DNA of 64,000 nt, from the NCBI GenBank assembly GCA_963720515.1, contig OY970397.1:496001-560000 (forward strand), written 5' to 3'. This document shows positions 35,098 through 44,477 of this stretch, one piece after another (positions within the stretch are counted from its first letter, which is position 1; each line of letters begins with the position of its first letter). The notes beneath the pieces were generated by a model. That model made no database searches and was not told the origin of the DNA. It saw only the letters and a list, made by a program, of their open reading frames with translations. Source of the DNA: G963720515 sp963720515 (lineage in GTDB: Bacteria > Actinomycetota > Thermoleophilia > Gaiellales > Gaiellaceae). The translations under genes were made by a program, and so were the position numbers.

Positions 35098-36111
35098 ATG
35101 GCCGAGCCCTACCGCCTGCCGGGCTTCGTGAACGCGCACTCGCACGCGTTCCAGCGCGCGCTTCGCGGGTCGGTGGAGGGGGGCGACTTCTGGGCCTGGC
35201 GGGAGGCCATGCTGGACTTGGCCCGAGGTCAGGCACCGGGACGTATCCGGGAGGACTACCGGGCGGTCTACGAGGAGATGCTCGCGGCCGGGTACGTCGC
35301 GGTCGGCGAGTTCCACTATCTCGGGTTCGACGAGGCCCGGGCCGCCGCGGCGGCCGCCGGCGACGCCGGAATCGGCTTCGTGCTCCTCCATGTCGCCTAC
35401 GAGCGCGGCGGGATCGACCGCTTCCGGCAGGACTCCGTGGCCGCCTACCTCGACGAGGTCGAGCGGCTCCGTGCGGACGGGATCGCGGTCGGCGTCGCGC
35501 CGCACTCCGTCCGCGCCTGCACGCCCGCCTGGCTCGAGGAGATCGGCCGCTACGCCGAGCGCGAGGGGCTCGTCCTGCACGTCCACGCCTGCGAGCAGCC
35601 CAAGGAGATCGAGGAGTGCGTCGCCGAGCACGGCGTCCGACCGATCGAGCTCCTCGCGCGCACGGGGTGCCTGAGCCCGCGCACGACGATCGTCCACGGC
35701 ACCCACGCGTCCGACGCGGAACTCGACCTGCTCGCCGACGCGGGGGCGCGCATCTGCGTCTGCCCCACGACCGAGGCGAACCTCGGCGACGGCTTCGTCC
35801 CCGTGCGGCGCATCCGGGAGCGCGGGATCGGGCTCTCCATCGGCTCCGACTCGAACGTCCGAATCGACCCGCTCGAGGAGCTGCGCGAGCTCGAGGGCAT
35901 CGGGCGCCGGCAGGAGCTGCGCCGGAACGTGATCCCGCCCGAGGAGCTGCTCGCGATCGGCGCCGACGCCGCCGCGCTCGGGCTCGGCGAGACGGCGGAG
36001 ATCGAGGCGGATCTCCAGCATCCATCGCTTTCCGGCGTCGCGCCCAGCGACGTTCCCGCGGCGCTCGTCTTCGGCTGCTCGGCCACCGTTTTGCGGCCTT
36101 CCGCGCTCTAG
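35098..36111 (+). CDS. amidohydrolase, formimidoylglutamate deiminase-like
   Basis: A 337-residue amidohydrolase-superfamily protein. The first metal motif GFVNAHSHAFQRALRG is the hallmark of HutF-type deiminases. LHVHACEQPKEIEEC, TTIVHGTHASD and SIGSDSNVRIDPLEELRELE provide the other metal ligands. HutF removes the imino group in histidine breakdown to formylglutamate. No other hut gene is near, and the N-terminal beta domain is shorter than in HutF (about 450 residues), so substrate is uncertain. Confidence 0.75.
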   Translation: MAEPYRLPGFVNAHSHAFQRALRGSVEGGDFWAWREAMLDLARGQAPGRIREDYRAVYEEMLAAGYVAVGEFHYLGFDEARAAAAAAGDAGIGFVLLHVAYERGGIDRFRQDSVAAYLDEVERLRADGIAVGVAPHSVRACTPAWLEEIGRYAEREGLVLHVHACEQPKEIEECVAEHGVRPIELLARTGCLSPRTTIVHGTHASDAELDLLADAGARICVCPTTEANLGDGFVPVRRIRERGIGLSIGSDSNVRIDPLEELRELEGIGRRQELRRNVIPPEELLAIGADAAALGLGETAEIEADLQHPSLSGVAPSDVPAALVFGCSATVLRPSAL

Positions 36112-36159
36112 CGCTAGCCTGATAGCACCGAACCGACCGGTAGACGCCTGGGGGGAAGA

Positions 36160-37018
36160 GTGAAGCGCACGGTCGTCATCTGCGGACTCATCACGTTGCT
36201 CGCCCTCGCCGCCGCCGCTCAGGCACAGGCGATGGGCAAGCCGCGCGTGGCCGCGCTCCAGATCGGCCTGACCGCCAAGGACGTGTACCACGGCACGATC
36301 GACGGCTACTGGGGCCCGTCTACCGAGCACGCCGTGCGCCTTCTCCAGCGGCGCGCGCAGATCGGCGTGGACGGCGTGCTCGGCCCGCGCACGCGGCGCG
36401 CGCTCGGCCGCTGGGGCCGTCACCCGTACGCCAGCCGCCTCCTTCAACCCGGCCTCGTCGGCTGGGACGTTTCCGCGACGCAGTTCCTGCTCGCCTGGCA
36501 CGGCTTCCCGTCGGGACGGCTCGATGGGGCGTTCGGCGCGCGTACGGCGAAGGCGGTGGCCAAGTTCCAGCGCTTCGCGCACCTGCCCGTTGACGGCGTC
36601 GCCGGGCCCGCGACATTCCGGGCGCTGCTCGGCCCTCTCCCCCGCCCCGGCGTCTACCTCCGGGCTCCGCTTGGGATCGGGTACACCGACGGCTTCGGGC
36701 CGCGCGGCCGGCGCTTCCACAGCGGGCTCGACTATCCCGCCGCGATGGGAACGCGGGTGCGCGCGGCGGCTGCGGGCCGCGTGACCACCGTCGGCTTCGA
36801 CCCGGGCGGCTACGGCACCTACGTCGTCGTGAAGCACGCCCACCGCAACTACACGTGGTACGCGCACCTCTCGCGCGTCGCGGTCGGGGTGGGCGCCTTC
36901 GTCGCTCGCGGGATCGAGGATCGGCCGCGTCGGCGCGACCGGCCACGCGACCGGGCCGCACCTCCACTTCGAGCTGCGAGTGCGCGGCGCCGCGGTCGAC
37001 CCGCAGCGGGCGCTTTAG
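36160..37018 (+). CDS. secreted M23 peptidase with peptidoglycan-binding repeats (frameshifted near 36913)
   Basis: Signal peptide (about 1-23, ends AQAQA), two PG_binding_1 domains (about 30-85 and 95-165: IDGYWGPSTEHAVRLLQRRA and LDGAFGARTAKAVAKFQRFA), then a LytM/M23 endopeptidase domain with RFHSGLDYP (metal His and Asp). The frame breaks after FVARG. Removing one base near 36913 restores SRIGRVGATGHATGPHLHFE, with the catalytic HxH, and ends at TAG 37016-37018 (285 residues). Such enzymes cut cross-bridges in peptidoglycan. Read as given, the protein would lose its catalytic His residues; sequencing error is likely. Confidence 0.85.
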
Positions 37019-37767
37019 GGAATCCGCCGGCAGGCGTAGACGAACGTCCTGTACGGCGACGCGAAGCGCTCAGGCAGCTCGGCCGTGATCGCGTCCACCC
37101 GCCCGAGCACCTCGGCGCGCTCGTCCTCGGGGAGCCGGGCGACGAAGCTGATGGACTCGACGCGCGCGCGGATGCTCGCCGCGTCGGCCTCGACCGCGTG
37201 GGCGAACTCGCGCTCCTCGAGCGGCGTGAACAGACCTGTCTCCTCGAACGCCCGGCGCCACGTCCCCGTGCGGAAGCGCGGGATGTCGTCCCACGGGGCG
37301 GACGAGATGACCTCGTCGAGCCGCGCGACCCACGTCACGCTCGTGTCGGCCCGGTTCCAGATGAGGCCGAGCCCGCCGCGCGGGCGCAGAACGCGGTGGA
37401 TCTCCGCGAGCGCGCGCTCCCCGTCGAACCAGTGGAACGCCTGCGCGACCGTGACGGCGTCCACGGAGCCGTCCGCTAGCGGGATCGCCTCTGCGGTTCC
37501 CTCGTGCGCGTCGATCCCGACCAGCGCCGCCCGCATCTCGTCGAGCGGCTCGACGGCCGTTACGTGCGTCCCGGCCGCCATCAGCAGCCGTGTCAGCTTG
37601 CCGGTGCCGGCGGCGAGGTCGAGAACGCGCGTGCCCGCACCGATTCCGAGCGCCTCGCAGAGCCACGCGACGCCGTCGGCGGGATAGGTCGCGCGGCCGC
37701 GCTCGTACTCGTCCGCGACGCCCGAGAACGCCAGGACGGCCGCGTGGAGGTCAGGCCTCCGCGTCAC
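37015..37767 (-). CDS. class I SAM-dependent methyltransferase
   Basis: 250 residues with motif I VLDLAAGTGKLTRLL, the acidic end of strand 2 AVEPLDEM, and motif III-like LRPRGGLGLIWNRAD. The methyltransferase type 11 family; substrate unknown. The GTG at 37767 is chosen because it overlaps the proC 3' end by 17 bp, and the family-like sequence begins soon after (FSGVADEYERGRATYPADGV). It lies convergent to the M23 gene; their stops overlap as TTAG. Confidence 0.82.
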   Translation of the reverse strand: MTRRPDLHAAVLAFSGVADEYERGRATYPADGVAWLCEALGIGAGTRVLDLAAGTGKLTRLLMAAGTHVTAVEPLDEMRAALVGIDAHEGTAEAIPLADGSVDAVTVAQAFHWFDGERALAEIHRVLRPRGGLGLIWNRADTSVTWVARLDEVISSAPWDDIPRFRTGTWRRAFEETGLFTPLEEREFAHAVEADAASIRARVESISFVARLPEDERAEVLGRVDAITAELPERFASPYRTFVYACRRIP

Positions 37768-38572
37768 CCCCGGCGAGCTCCTTCGAGCGCACCATCGCGG
37801 CCTGGATCGCATTCAGGAACGCCGCGCGGACGCCGGCCTGCTCGAGCTCGCGGATCGCGGCGATCGTCGTGCCGCCCGGCGACGTGACCATCTCGCGGAG
37901 CTCCACGGGGTGCATGCCCTCGTCGCGCAAGAGCTTCGCCGTGCCGAGCATCGTCTGGACGACGAGGTCGGTCGAGATCTCGCGCGAGAGGCCGAGCAGG
38001 ATCCCCGCCTCGATCATGGACTCGGCGAGGAGCGCGAAGTACGCGGGGCCCGAGCCGGAGACGGCCGTGACCGCGTCCATGTAGCTCTCCGCCACGCGGA
38101 CGGTGCGGCCCAGGTGCGCGAGCACCTCCTCGGCCTGGGCGACGTGCTCCTCGGTCGCGTATGTGCCGGCGGCGATGCCCGCCATGCCCTCGTGGACGGA
38201 CGACGGCGCGTTCGGCATCGCGCGCACCACGGGGATCTCGCCCTCGAGCCCGCCCTCCACGAACGCGGTCGGGATCGCGGCGGCCACGGTGACCACGGTC
38301 TGCCCCGCCGTGATCGCGCCCTCGAGTTCGCGCAGTAGCTCCTCGAAGTCCTGCGGCTTCACCGCGATGAAGACGACCGCGGCGTCGCGCACGGCCTCGG
38401 CGTTGTCGTTCGTCGTCTCGATGCCGTAGCGCTCGGCCAGCTCGGCGAGGCGCTCCTCCCGCCGCGCGGTCGCGACGATCTCCTCCGGCGTGCGCCATTC
38501 GGAGGAGAGAAGCCCGGAAATCAGCGACTCGCCGATCTTCCCGGCCCCGATGACGGCGATCTTCCGACTCAT
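37751..38572 (-). CDS. proC: Pyrroline-5-carboxylate reductase
   Basis: 273 residues. Rossmann motif VIGAGKIGESLISGLL at the N-terminus, AVKPQDFEELL, VVRAMPNAPSSVHEGM, and the C-terminal dimer signature AVSGSGPAYFALLAESMIE with MVTSPGGTTIAAI. It catalyses the last step of proline synthesis with NAD(P)H. A TAGGCT element 8 nt before the ATG may serve as a -10. Confidence 0.95.
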   Translation of the reverse strand: MSRKIAVIGAGKIGESLISGLLSSEWRTPEEIVATARREERLAELAERYGIETTNDNAEAVRDAAVVFIAVKPQDFEELLRELEGAITAGQTVVTVAAAIPTAFVEGGLEGEIPVVRAMPNAPSSVHEGMAGIAAGTYATEEHVAQAEEVLAHLGRTVRVAESYMDAVTAVSGSGPAYFALLAESMIEAGILLGLSREISTDLVVQTMLGTAKLLRDEGMHPVELREMVTSPGGTTIAAIRELEQAGVRAAFLNAIQAAMVRSKELAGGDAEA

Positions 38573-38613
38573 GGGCGGGGAGCCTATCGCGCGCTGTCGG
38601 GAAGAATGGAGGT

Positions 38614-39309
38614 GTGAACGTCGAGCGCGAGATCGACCGGCTGTACGGGCTGCCGCTCGCCGAGTTCACGGCGGCGCGGAACGACCTGGCGAAGACGCTC
38701 GCGAAGGACGGGGACAAGGAGGAGGCGGCGCAGGTGAAGGCGCTCGAGAAGCCGACTGCGGCCGCCTGGGCGATGAATCAGCTGAAGCGGCAGGACGAGG
38801 TCGGGATGAAGCGGCTGCTCTCCGCGGCGGACAAGCTGCGTGACGTCCAGACCGGCGCCGCTTCCGGAAACCTCCGCGAGGCGACGCAGGCCCACTACGA
38901 CGCCGCGGAGGCGCTCGTCGGCGACGCGCGCCGGCTCCTCGGCGACTCGGTGACGGATCCGGTCCTGAACCGCCTCGGCCCGGCGCTCCTGAACGGCTCG
39001 GTCGATCCCGAGGCGCGCGAGCTGGTTCGTGCAGGACGCGTGATCCGCGAGCCCGAGGCGACCGGCTTCGGCGCCTTCGCCGGAGTGCCGATCGAGCCGC
39101 GCAAGGACGCGGGTCCCTCCCCCGCCGAGCAGGCGCGACAGAAGCGCGAAGACGAGCGCGAGCGCACGCGGCGCGGGGAGCTCGCCGCGGCGAAGAAGGA
39201 GTTCGCCGCGCTCGAGAAGGCGGCCGGCCACGCCGCGCGCGAGGCGGCCGCGGCCGAGCGCGCAGCGGAAGCGGCCCGCAAGCGGGTCGAGCGGCTCGAA
39301 AACCGGTAG
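38614..39309 (+). CDS. conserved-looking coiled-coil protein, unknown
   Basis: 231 residues. The N-terminus VEREIDRLYGLPLAEFTAAR resembles a group of uncharacterised actinobacterial proteins; the middle is helical and the last 90 residues form a strongly charged Ala/Glu/Arg coiled coil. No enzymatic motif. Divergent from proC across only 41 bp; AATGGAGG just before the GTG serves as ribosome binding site. Confidence 0.65.
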   Translation: MNVEREIDRLYGLPLAEFTAARNDLAKTLAKDGDKEEAAQVKALEKPTAAAWAMNQLKRQDEVGMKRLLSAADKLRDVQTGAASGNLREATQAHYDAAEALVGDARRLLGDSVTDPVLNRLGPALLNGSVDPEARELVRAGRVIREPEATGFGAFAGVPIEPRKDAGPSPAEQARQKREDERERTRRGELAAAKKEFAALEKAAGHAAREAAAAERAAEAARKRVERLENR

Positions 39310-39366
39310 GCGGCGGCGGATCCCCGCCACCGAGCGTGCGGACGCCCGTCGCGAGCCGGGCCGTAC

Positions 39367-39386
39367 ACCAAATGGCAATGTTTGGT
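39367..39386 (+). promoter_or_regulatory. inverted repeat ACCAAA-N8-TTTGGT
   Basis: A perfect 6-bp inverted repeat in the gap before the GT2-flippase gene; it could be an operator. No regulator is identified. Confidence 0.3.
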
Positions 39387-39444
39387 CCCCCGGCCGACGG
39401 CTATGGTTTCGCGGGCGCCCCCTGCGCCCGCTCGACACCTCCTC

Positions 39445-41172
39445 ATGGACGCGACGACCACCCCGAGCCTGACCGCGAACGGGCGCACGGCCCCGAGCGC
39501 GAAGGCCCTGCGGCCGTACGTTCGCGAGGTGCGGGAGCGGGCGCTCCGCGAGTTCCGCGAGCGCCACCGCGGCCTCGAGCTCGCGCCCGTCGTCGTCGTG
39601 ATCGCGGGCCTCGACGAGGAGGGCTCGATCGGCGGCGTCCTCGAGGAGATCGCGCCGAGGACGTGCGGGCTCGACGTGGACACGCTCGTCGTGGACGACG
39701 GCAGCAGCGACCGGACGAGCGACGTCGCCCGGGACCACGGCGTCTACGTCGCGCGGCTCGAGCGAAACTGCGGGCACGGCATCGCGCTCCGGCTCGGCTA
39801 CCAGCTCGCCCGCGAGCACGGCGCGCGCTACATCGTCACGCTCGACGCCGACGGCCAGTGGGATCCGGCGGACATCGAGGACGTCCTCGCGCCCGTCGTC
39901 GCCGGCGAGGCCGACTTCGTCGTCGGCTCGCGGGTCCTCGGGCGCTCCGAGACGGGCGACAAGGTGCGCCGTGCGGGCGTCACCTTCTTCGGCGGGATCG
40001 TCCGCGTGCTCACGGGGGCGAAGGTCACGGACACGTCGAGCGGCCTGCGCGCGATGCGGGCCGAGGTGACCGCGACCGTCCGCCAGGAGCAGGTGCAGTA
40101 CCAGACGTCCGAGCTCCTGATCGGCGCGATCTACGAGGGCTACCGCGTCGCAGAGCGGCCCGTGGTCATGCGCGAGCGGACGGCCGGCGAGAGCAAGAAG
40201 GGCGCGAACTTCCTGTACGGCCTGCGGTACGCGCGCGTCATCCTCGAGACGTGGTGGCGCGAGCGCCGCCCGGGCGTCGGCATCGACCGCTACCTGCCGT
40301 GGCTCCGCGCCGCGGCCTTCGTCGCATCGGTCGCGCTCGTCGGCGTCGTCGCGGTGCGCGCGCTCGGCGGCCTCGACCGGGACGAGCTCACCTTGTGGCC
40401 GCTGCCCCTCGCATTCATGGCCACGGCCGTCTGGTGGCTCCTCCTCGCCTGCGGCTGGTCGGTCCTCCTCGGAGGAAGGATCGACCGCCGGGCGATCGGC
40501 AGCTGGTGCCGCACGCAGGCGCTTCGCTACCTCCCGGGCGGGATCTGGGCCCCGGCGTCGCGCGCCGTGGTGGTGAAGGGCACGATGCTCGACAAGCTCA
40601 CGACCGTCGGCGCGGAGAACCTGATCGCGCTCGGCGGGGCGCTCGCGGTTGGCGGCGTCGCCTTCGCGGCGGCCGGCCACCTCGTCTGGGCCCCTCTCGT
40701 CCTCGCCGTCGCCGCGCCCCTCGTCGCCTCGCGCTTCGTCGCGAGCCGCACACGCGTCTCCACCGGCCGTGCCGCCCGTGCGACCGCGGTCTACGTCGGC
40801 GCCTTCCTCGCCTACGCCGTCGCCGCCGTGCTCGTCCAGGCGGCCGTGTCGGGCTTCGACCACCCGTGGAGCGTCGCGGGCGCCGCGTCCGTCGCCTGGG
40901 GCGTCGGCCTCGTCGTCGTGATCGCGCCGGGCGGCCTCGGCGTGCGCGAGCTCGTGTACGTCGCGCTCCTCTCCCCCACCATCCCGAGCGCCGAGGCGGC
41001 CGCCGCCGCGGTGGCGCTCCGCGTCGTCACGATCGCCGCCGAGCTCGTCGCGCTCGTTCTCGCGGGACGGCCGGAGCCGGTTCCCACGTCTGCGACCCCG
41101 GCCGAACGGGCAGGCTGGCAGGCGGGGCGCGGATCGTCCAACCCCCGAACCGAGAAGGGAGCCACGAGTTGA
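39445..41172 (+). CDS. family 2 glycosyltransferase fused to flippase-like membrane domain
   Basis: 575 residues. Residues about 40-265 are a GT2 domain of the DPM1/DPG synthase type: VVVIAGLDEEGSIGGVLEEI, LVVDDGSSDRT, LDADGQWDPADI. From about 290 to 555 there are roughly seven hydrophobic helices ending with APGGLGVRELVYVALL, a signature of the UPF0104/lysylphosphatidylglycerol-synthase TM family of lipid-linked flippases. The fusion suggests that a sugar is put on a lipid carrier and the lipid is moved by one protein. It overlaps sqdB by TTGA, so the two are coupled. Confidence 0.85.
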   Translation: MDATTTPSLTANGRTAPSAKALRPYVREVRERALREFRERHRGLELAPVVVVIAGLDEEGSIGGVLEEIAPRTCGLDVDTLVVDDGSSDRTSDVARDHGVYVARLERNCGHGIALRLGYQLAREHGARYIVTLDADGQWDPADIEDVLAPVVAGEADFVVGSRVLGRSETGDKVRRAGVTFFGGIVRVLTGAKVTDTSSGLRAMRAEVTATVRQEQVQYQTSELLIGAIYEGYRVAERPVVMRERTAGESKKGANFLYGLRYARVILETWWRERRPGVGIDRYLPWLRAAAFVASVALVGVVAVRALGGLDRDELTLWPLPLAFMATAVWWLLLACGWSVLLGGRIDRRAIGSWCRTQALRYLPGGIWAPASRAVVVKGTMLDKLTTVGAENLIALGGALAVGGVAFAAAGHLVWAPLVLAVAAPLVASRFVASRTRVSTGRAARATAVYVGAFLAYAVAAVLVQAAVSGFDHPWSVAGAASVAWGVGLVVVIAPGGLGVRELVYVALLSPTIPSAEAAAAAVALRVVTIAAELVALVLAGRPEPVPTSATPAERAGWQAGRGSSNPRTEKGATS

Positions 41173-42377
41173 AGATCCTGATCCTGGGCGGCGACGGCTT
41201 CTGCGGGTGGCCGACGTCGCTCCACCTCTCCGCGCGTGGCCACGACATCACGATCGCCGACAACTTCGTGCGCCGGCAGGCTGACGTCGAGCTCGGCGCC
41301 GAGTCCCTGACGCCCATCGCCCCGCTCGAGACGCGGCTCGCCGCCTGGACCGAGCTGACCGGGAACGAGATCGAGTTCCGCGAGGTGGACGTCGCGAAGG
41401 ACTACGAGGGCCTCCTCGGCCTGGTCTCCGAGCTCGAGCCCGACGCCATCGTCCACTTCGCCGAGCAGCGCGCCGCGCCCTACTCGATGAAGAGCTCCTG
41501 GCACAAGCGCTACACGGTGGACAACAACGTGAACGCGACGCACAACCTGCTCGTCTCCCTCGTGGACTCGGGCGTGGACGCGCATCTCGTCCACCTCGGA
41601 ACGATGGGCGTCTACGGCTACGGCGCCGCGCCGGGCGTGAAGATCCCCGAGGGCTACCTCCCCGTGCGGATGGAGGCCGAGGACGGCGGCGAGGTCTCCC
41701 AGGAGATCCTCTTCCCCGCCAACCCGGGCAGCGTCTACCACATGACGAAGACGCTCGACCAGCTGCTCTTCGCCTTCTACGCGAAGAACGACGAGCTCCG
41801 CGTGACCGACCTCCACCAGGGCGTCGTCTGGGGCACGCAGACCGCGGAGACGAGCCTCGACGAGCGCCTGATCAACCGCTTCGACTACGACGGCGACTAC
41901 GGCACCGTGCTGAACCGCTTCCTCATGCAGGCCGCGATCGGCTACCCGCTGACCGTGCACGGGACGGGCGGTCAGACCCGCGCGTTCATCCACATCCAGG
42001 ACACGGTGCGGTGCGTCGAGATCGCGCTCGACAACCCGCCGGAGCGCGGCGAGCGCGTGCGGATCTTCAACCAGATGACCGAGGCGCACCGTCTCATCGA
42101 CCTCGCGAGGCTCGTCGCACGGCTGACGGGCGCCGAGCTCGACTTCGTCGAGAACCCGCGCAAGGAGGCGGCAGAGAACGACCTCTTCGCCGAGAACCGA
42201 CAGCTCCTCGAGCTCGGGCTCGAGCCGATCACGCTGGCAGAGGGGCTGCTCCGCGAGGTGACCGAGATCGCCGAGCGCTACGCCGACCGCTGCGATCGGG
42301 ACAAGATCCCGTCCCGCTCGCGCTGGCAGACGCAGCGAACGCCCGCCGAGGACGTCGCAGAGCCGGCCGCCGTCTGA
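41169..42377 (+). CDS. sqdB: UDP-sulfoquinovose synthase
   Basis: 402 residues, close to plant SQD1/bacterial SqdB. GGDGFCGWPTSLHLS binds NAD; LGAESLTPIAP, AEQRAAPYSMKSSW and QTRAFIHIQDTVRC match throughout. The catalytic set is present: Thr145 (GTMGVYG), Tyr190 and Lys194 (YHMTK). The enzyme joins sulfite to UDP-glucose to give UDP-sulfoquinovose, precursor of the sulfolipid SQDG. Start TTG overlaps the previous gene's stop. No SqdX/SQD2 glycosyltransferase is recognised; the upstream fused GT2 is a possible but unproven partner. Confidence 0.93.
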   Translation: MKILILGGDGFCGWPTSLHLSARGHDITIADNFVRRQADVELGAESLTPIAPLETRLAAWTELTGNEIEFREVDVAKDYEGLLGLVSELEPDAIVHFAEQRAAPYSMKSSWHKRYTVDNNVNATHNLLVSLVDSGVDAHLVHLGTMGVYGYGAAPGVKIPEGYLPVRMEAEDGGEVSQEILFPANPGSVYHMTKTLDQLLFAFYAKNDELRVTDLHQGVVWGTQTAETSLDERLINRFDYDGDYGTVLNRFLMQAAIGYPLTVHGTGGQTRAFIHIQDTVRCVEIALDNPPERGERVRIFNQMTEAHRLIDLARLVARLTGAELDFVENPRKEAAENDLFAENRQLLELGLEPITLAEGLLREVTEIAERYADRCDRDKIPSRSRWQTQRTPAEDVAEPAAV

Positions 42378-42389
42378 GCGACGCGATCC

Positions 42390-43832
42390 TCAGCGCCGGC
42401 AAGCCTCGAAGACCTCCCAGCGGGCCGTCCGGGTGCTGAGCTCGAACGGCCGCTCCGGGGTAGGCCCGGGCCGCGCGCGGAAGACGATGCCGGGCGGCGT
42501 CGGAACGGTCGCGAGGTCACGCAGGTGGATCTCGAGCGCCCACGCGAGCATGGGGAACTCGAACGACCCGGTGAAGACCCGGCCGCACGCGAGGGCCCGG
42601 TCGCGTCCGCCCACGCGGGCGAGGGCGGCGTCGAGGTCGGTGGAGATCTCGCGCTCGGAGCGAATGCGGTCCGCATCGGAGTCGATGCGGTCCACGGCCC
42701 TGCTCGCCGAAGGGACGAGGGCGGCAAGCAGGACGACCGAGACCGCGACGCCGGCCGCGCGCGTGGCGCCCGGACGCGTCCAACGGCGCTCGGCGTAGAC
42801 CTCGGCCAGTCCCGCGAGCCACGCCGCCCCGACGCCCGCGAGCACGCAGACGAAGGCGGCGGCCGGCAGGAGGTAGCGGGGATTGCCCGTGTAGCCGCGC
42901 TCCGACATGACGGCCACGGTCGCGATCCAGCCAAGGCACCCGAGGCCGAGGACGAGGGTTGCACCCTCCCGGCGACGGCGCACGAACGCGACGGCCGCGA
43001 CCGCGAGCGCGACCGCTGCGAGGACGAGGAGCGGGCCCAGCACGAGCTCGCGCCCCTGCCGGAGCACCTCCCAGGCGGGATGCTCCGAGAGCGACGGCCG
43101 TCCGGGCAGCGCCTGCTGGGCGCGCCGCTGCGACCGCAGCGGATCGCCGGACACGATGAGATCGGGCCCGAGCCAGAGCACCGGCACGAGCGCGAGGAGG
43201 AGCACGACGAGGTACCTGCTCCCGCGGTCGCGGCGCCAGAGGTACAGCCCGTAGAGGCCGAGGAACGGCCACACCTCCGGGCGGATGAGCGAGGCGGCGA
43301 AGATGAGCGCGAACGCGCTGCGCCGGCCGCCGTCGAGATGGCGCTCGACCGCGAGGAGCAGGAGCGCGGCGAGGAGGAACTCCGACCAGCCGCGAGTGAC
43401 GCTCTCCAGGAACCCGAGGATGAGCAGCACGCCGCCGGCGGCGACGATCCCGGCGAGCACCTTCGCCCGCTCCGACAGCCGGGCCGCGACGCGGAAGGCC
43501 ACGACGACCGTGACGATGCCGGCGGCGCGCGTGACGACGATCCAGAGCGCGGGCGCGGCGCCGCCGAAGAGCGAGAAGACTGTGGTGAACGCCACGGGCA
43601 ACGGCTTCCAGGACGGGCCCTTGGCGGTGTCGAGATCGAGGTGGGCGACCTCGCGTCCCCACACGATCCACGCCCACGGGTCATATCCCGGCGACGAAGG
43701 CGCGAGGAGCGAGAGCGCGGCAAGCGCGAGCGCGCCGCCGACGAGGAGGAGATGCGGATGCGTCTCCCAGGCCCTCGTCGCCCGCCCGCCGAGACCCGGG
43801 CGACGCGAGCGCGTCTTCTCACCGGTGGCCAT
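42390..43832 (-). CDS. polytopic GT-C-like membrane protein
   Basis: 480 residues with about 9-10 hydrophobic helices. After the first helix comes SPGYDPWAWIVWGREVAHLD, an acidic loop in the place where GT-C glycosyltransferases carry their DD/DE motif, and later GYTGNPRYLLPAAAFVC, like the ArnT/PMT family. A soluble C-terminal part (about 385-480) follows. Probably transfers sugars from a polyprenyl-phosphate donor outside the membrane, consistent with the neighbouring GT2-flippase, but no substrate can be given. Start at ATG 43832. Confidence 0.65.
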   Translation of the reverse strand: MATGEKTRSRRPGLGGRATRAWETHPHLLLVGGALALAALSLLAPSSPGYDPWAWIVWGREVAHLDLDTAKGPSWKPLPVAFTTVFSLFGGAAPALWIVVTRAAGIVTVVVAFRVAARLSERAKVLAGIVAAGGVLLILGFLESVTRGWSEFLLAALLLLAVERHLDGGRRSAFALIFAASLIRPEVWPFLGLYGLYLWRRDRGSRYLVVLLLALVPVLWLGPDLIVSGDPLRSQRRAQQALPGRPSLSEHPAWEVLRQGRELVLGPLLVLAAVALAVAAVAFVRRRREGATLVLGLGCLGWIATVAVMSERGYTGNPRYLLPAAAFVCVLAGVGAAWLAGLAEVYAERRWTRPGATRAAGVAVSVVLLAALVPSASRAVDRIDSDADRIRSEREISTDLDAALARVGGRDRALACGRVFTGSFEFPMLAWALEIHLRDLATVPTPPGIVFRARPGPTPERPFELSTRTARWEVFEACRR

Positions 43833-43919
43833 GGCCGCGATTCTCCCAGCGGGAGGGGCGGACACCGGGTTCTTCGGTCGGGCGCCGAGATTCGATATCG
43901 CCTACCGTCGACTCCCGGA

Positions 43920-44434
43920 GTGTCCTCGTGGCCGAGAGCGAAAGCCGCCGTCGGGAGCCTCGTGTTCCTGGTGGTGGCGCCGGGTGTCGTGGCGGGCGCT
44001 CGTCCCGTGGTGGCTCACCGGCTGGGAGGTGAGCGACCGCTATTGGCTGCCGGTGCGGATCGCGGGCGCGGTCCTCCTCGCCGCCGGGATCGTCGTTCTT
44101 CTCCAGGCGTTCGCCAGATTCGTGCTGGAGGGTGCCGGCACGCCGGCCCCGGTCGCGCCGACCGAGCGGCTCGTCATAGGCGGGCTCTACCGGTACGTGC
44201 GCAATCCGATGTATCTGGCGGTCGCCGCGACCATCGTCGGCCAGGCGCTCGTCCTCGGCCAGCCGGTGCTTCTCCTCTACGCGCTGGTCTTTCGGCGCGG
44301 TCGTCGCCGCGTTCGTCCGTTGGTACGAGGAGCCGGCGCTCCACCGCCGGTTCGGCACGCAGTACGACGACTACCGGCGAGCGGTCCCGGGCTGGTGGCC
44401 GCGCCGCACCCCGTGGGACGCTGCCGGGCGCTGA
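43920..44434 (+). CDS. isoprenylcysteine carboxyl methyltransferase-like membrane protein (two frameshifts)
   Basis: A PEMT/ICMT-family membrane methyltransferase, readable only by joining three frames. It runs VFLVVAPGVVAG, then LVPWWLTGWEVSDRYWLPV to GLYRYVRNPMYLAVAATIVG and LLLYALVF, then AVVAAFVRWYEEPALHRRFG and YDDYRRAVPGWWPR. YVRNPMY and the EEPALxxxFGxxYxxY tail are family signatures. Removing one base near 43998 and one near 44292 gives a clean 170-residue protein. The substrate is unknown. Sequencing errors or real decay are both possible. Confidence 0.72.
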
Positions 44435-44477
44435 GGAGCGACAGGAAAACGCCGCTCAAGCGGGGCTTTCGCGTCCA

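Noticed and set aside
31910..36025. A 1371-codon open frame on the - strand
   Set aside because: Only the 841 codons from 34435 are coding; the rest runs antisense through the hutF-like gene and in a wrong frame of the pgsA-like gene.
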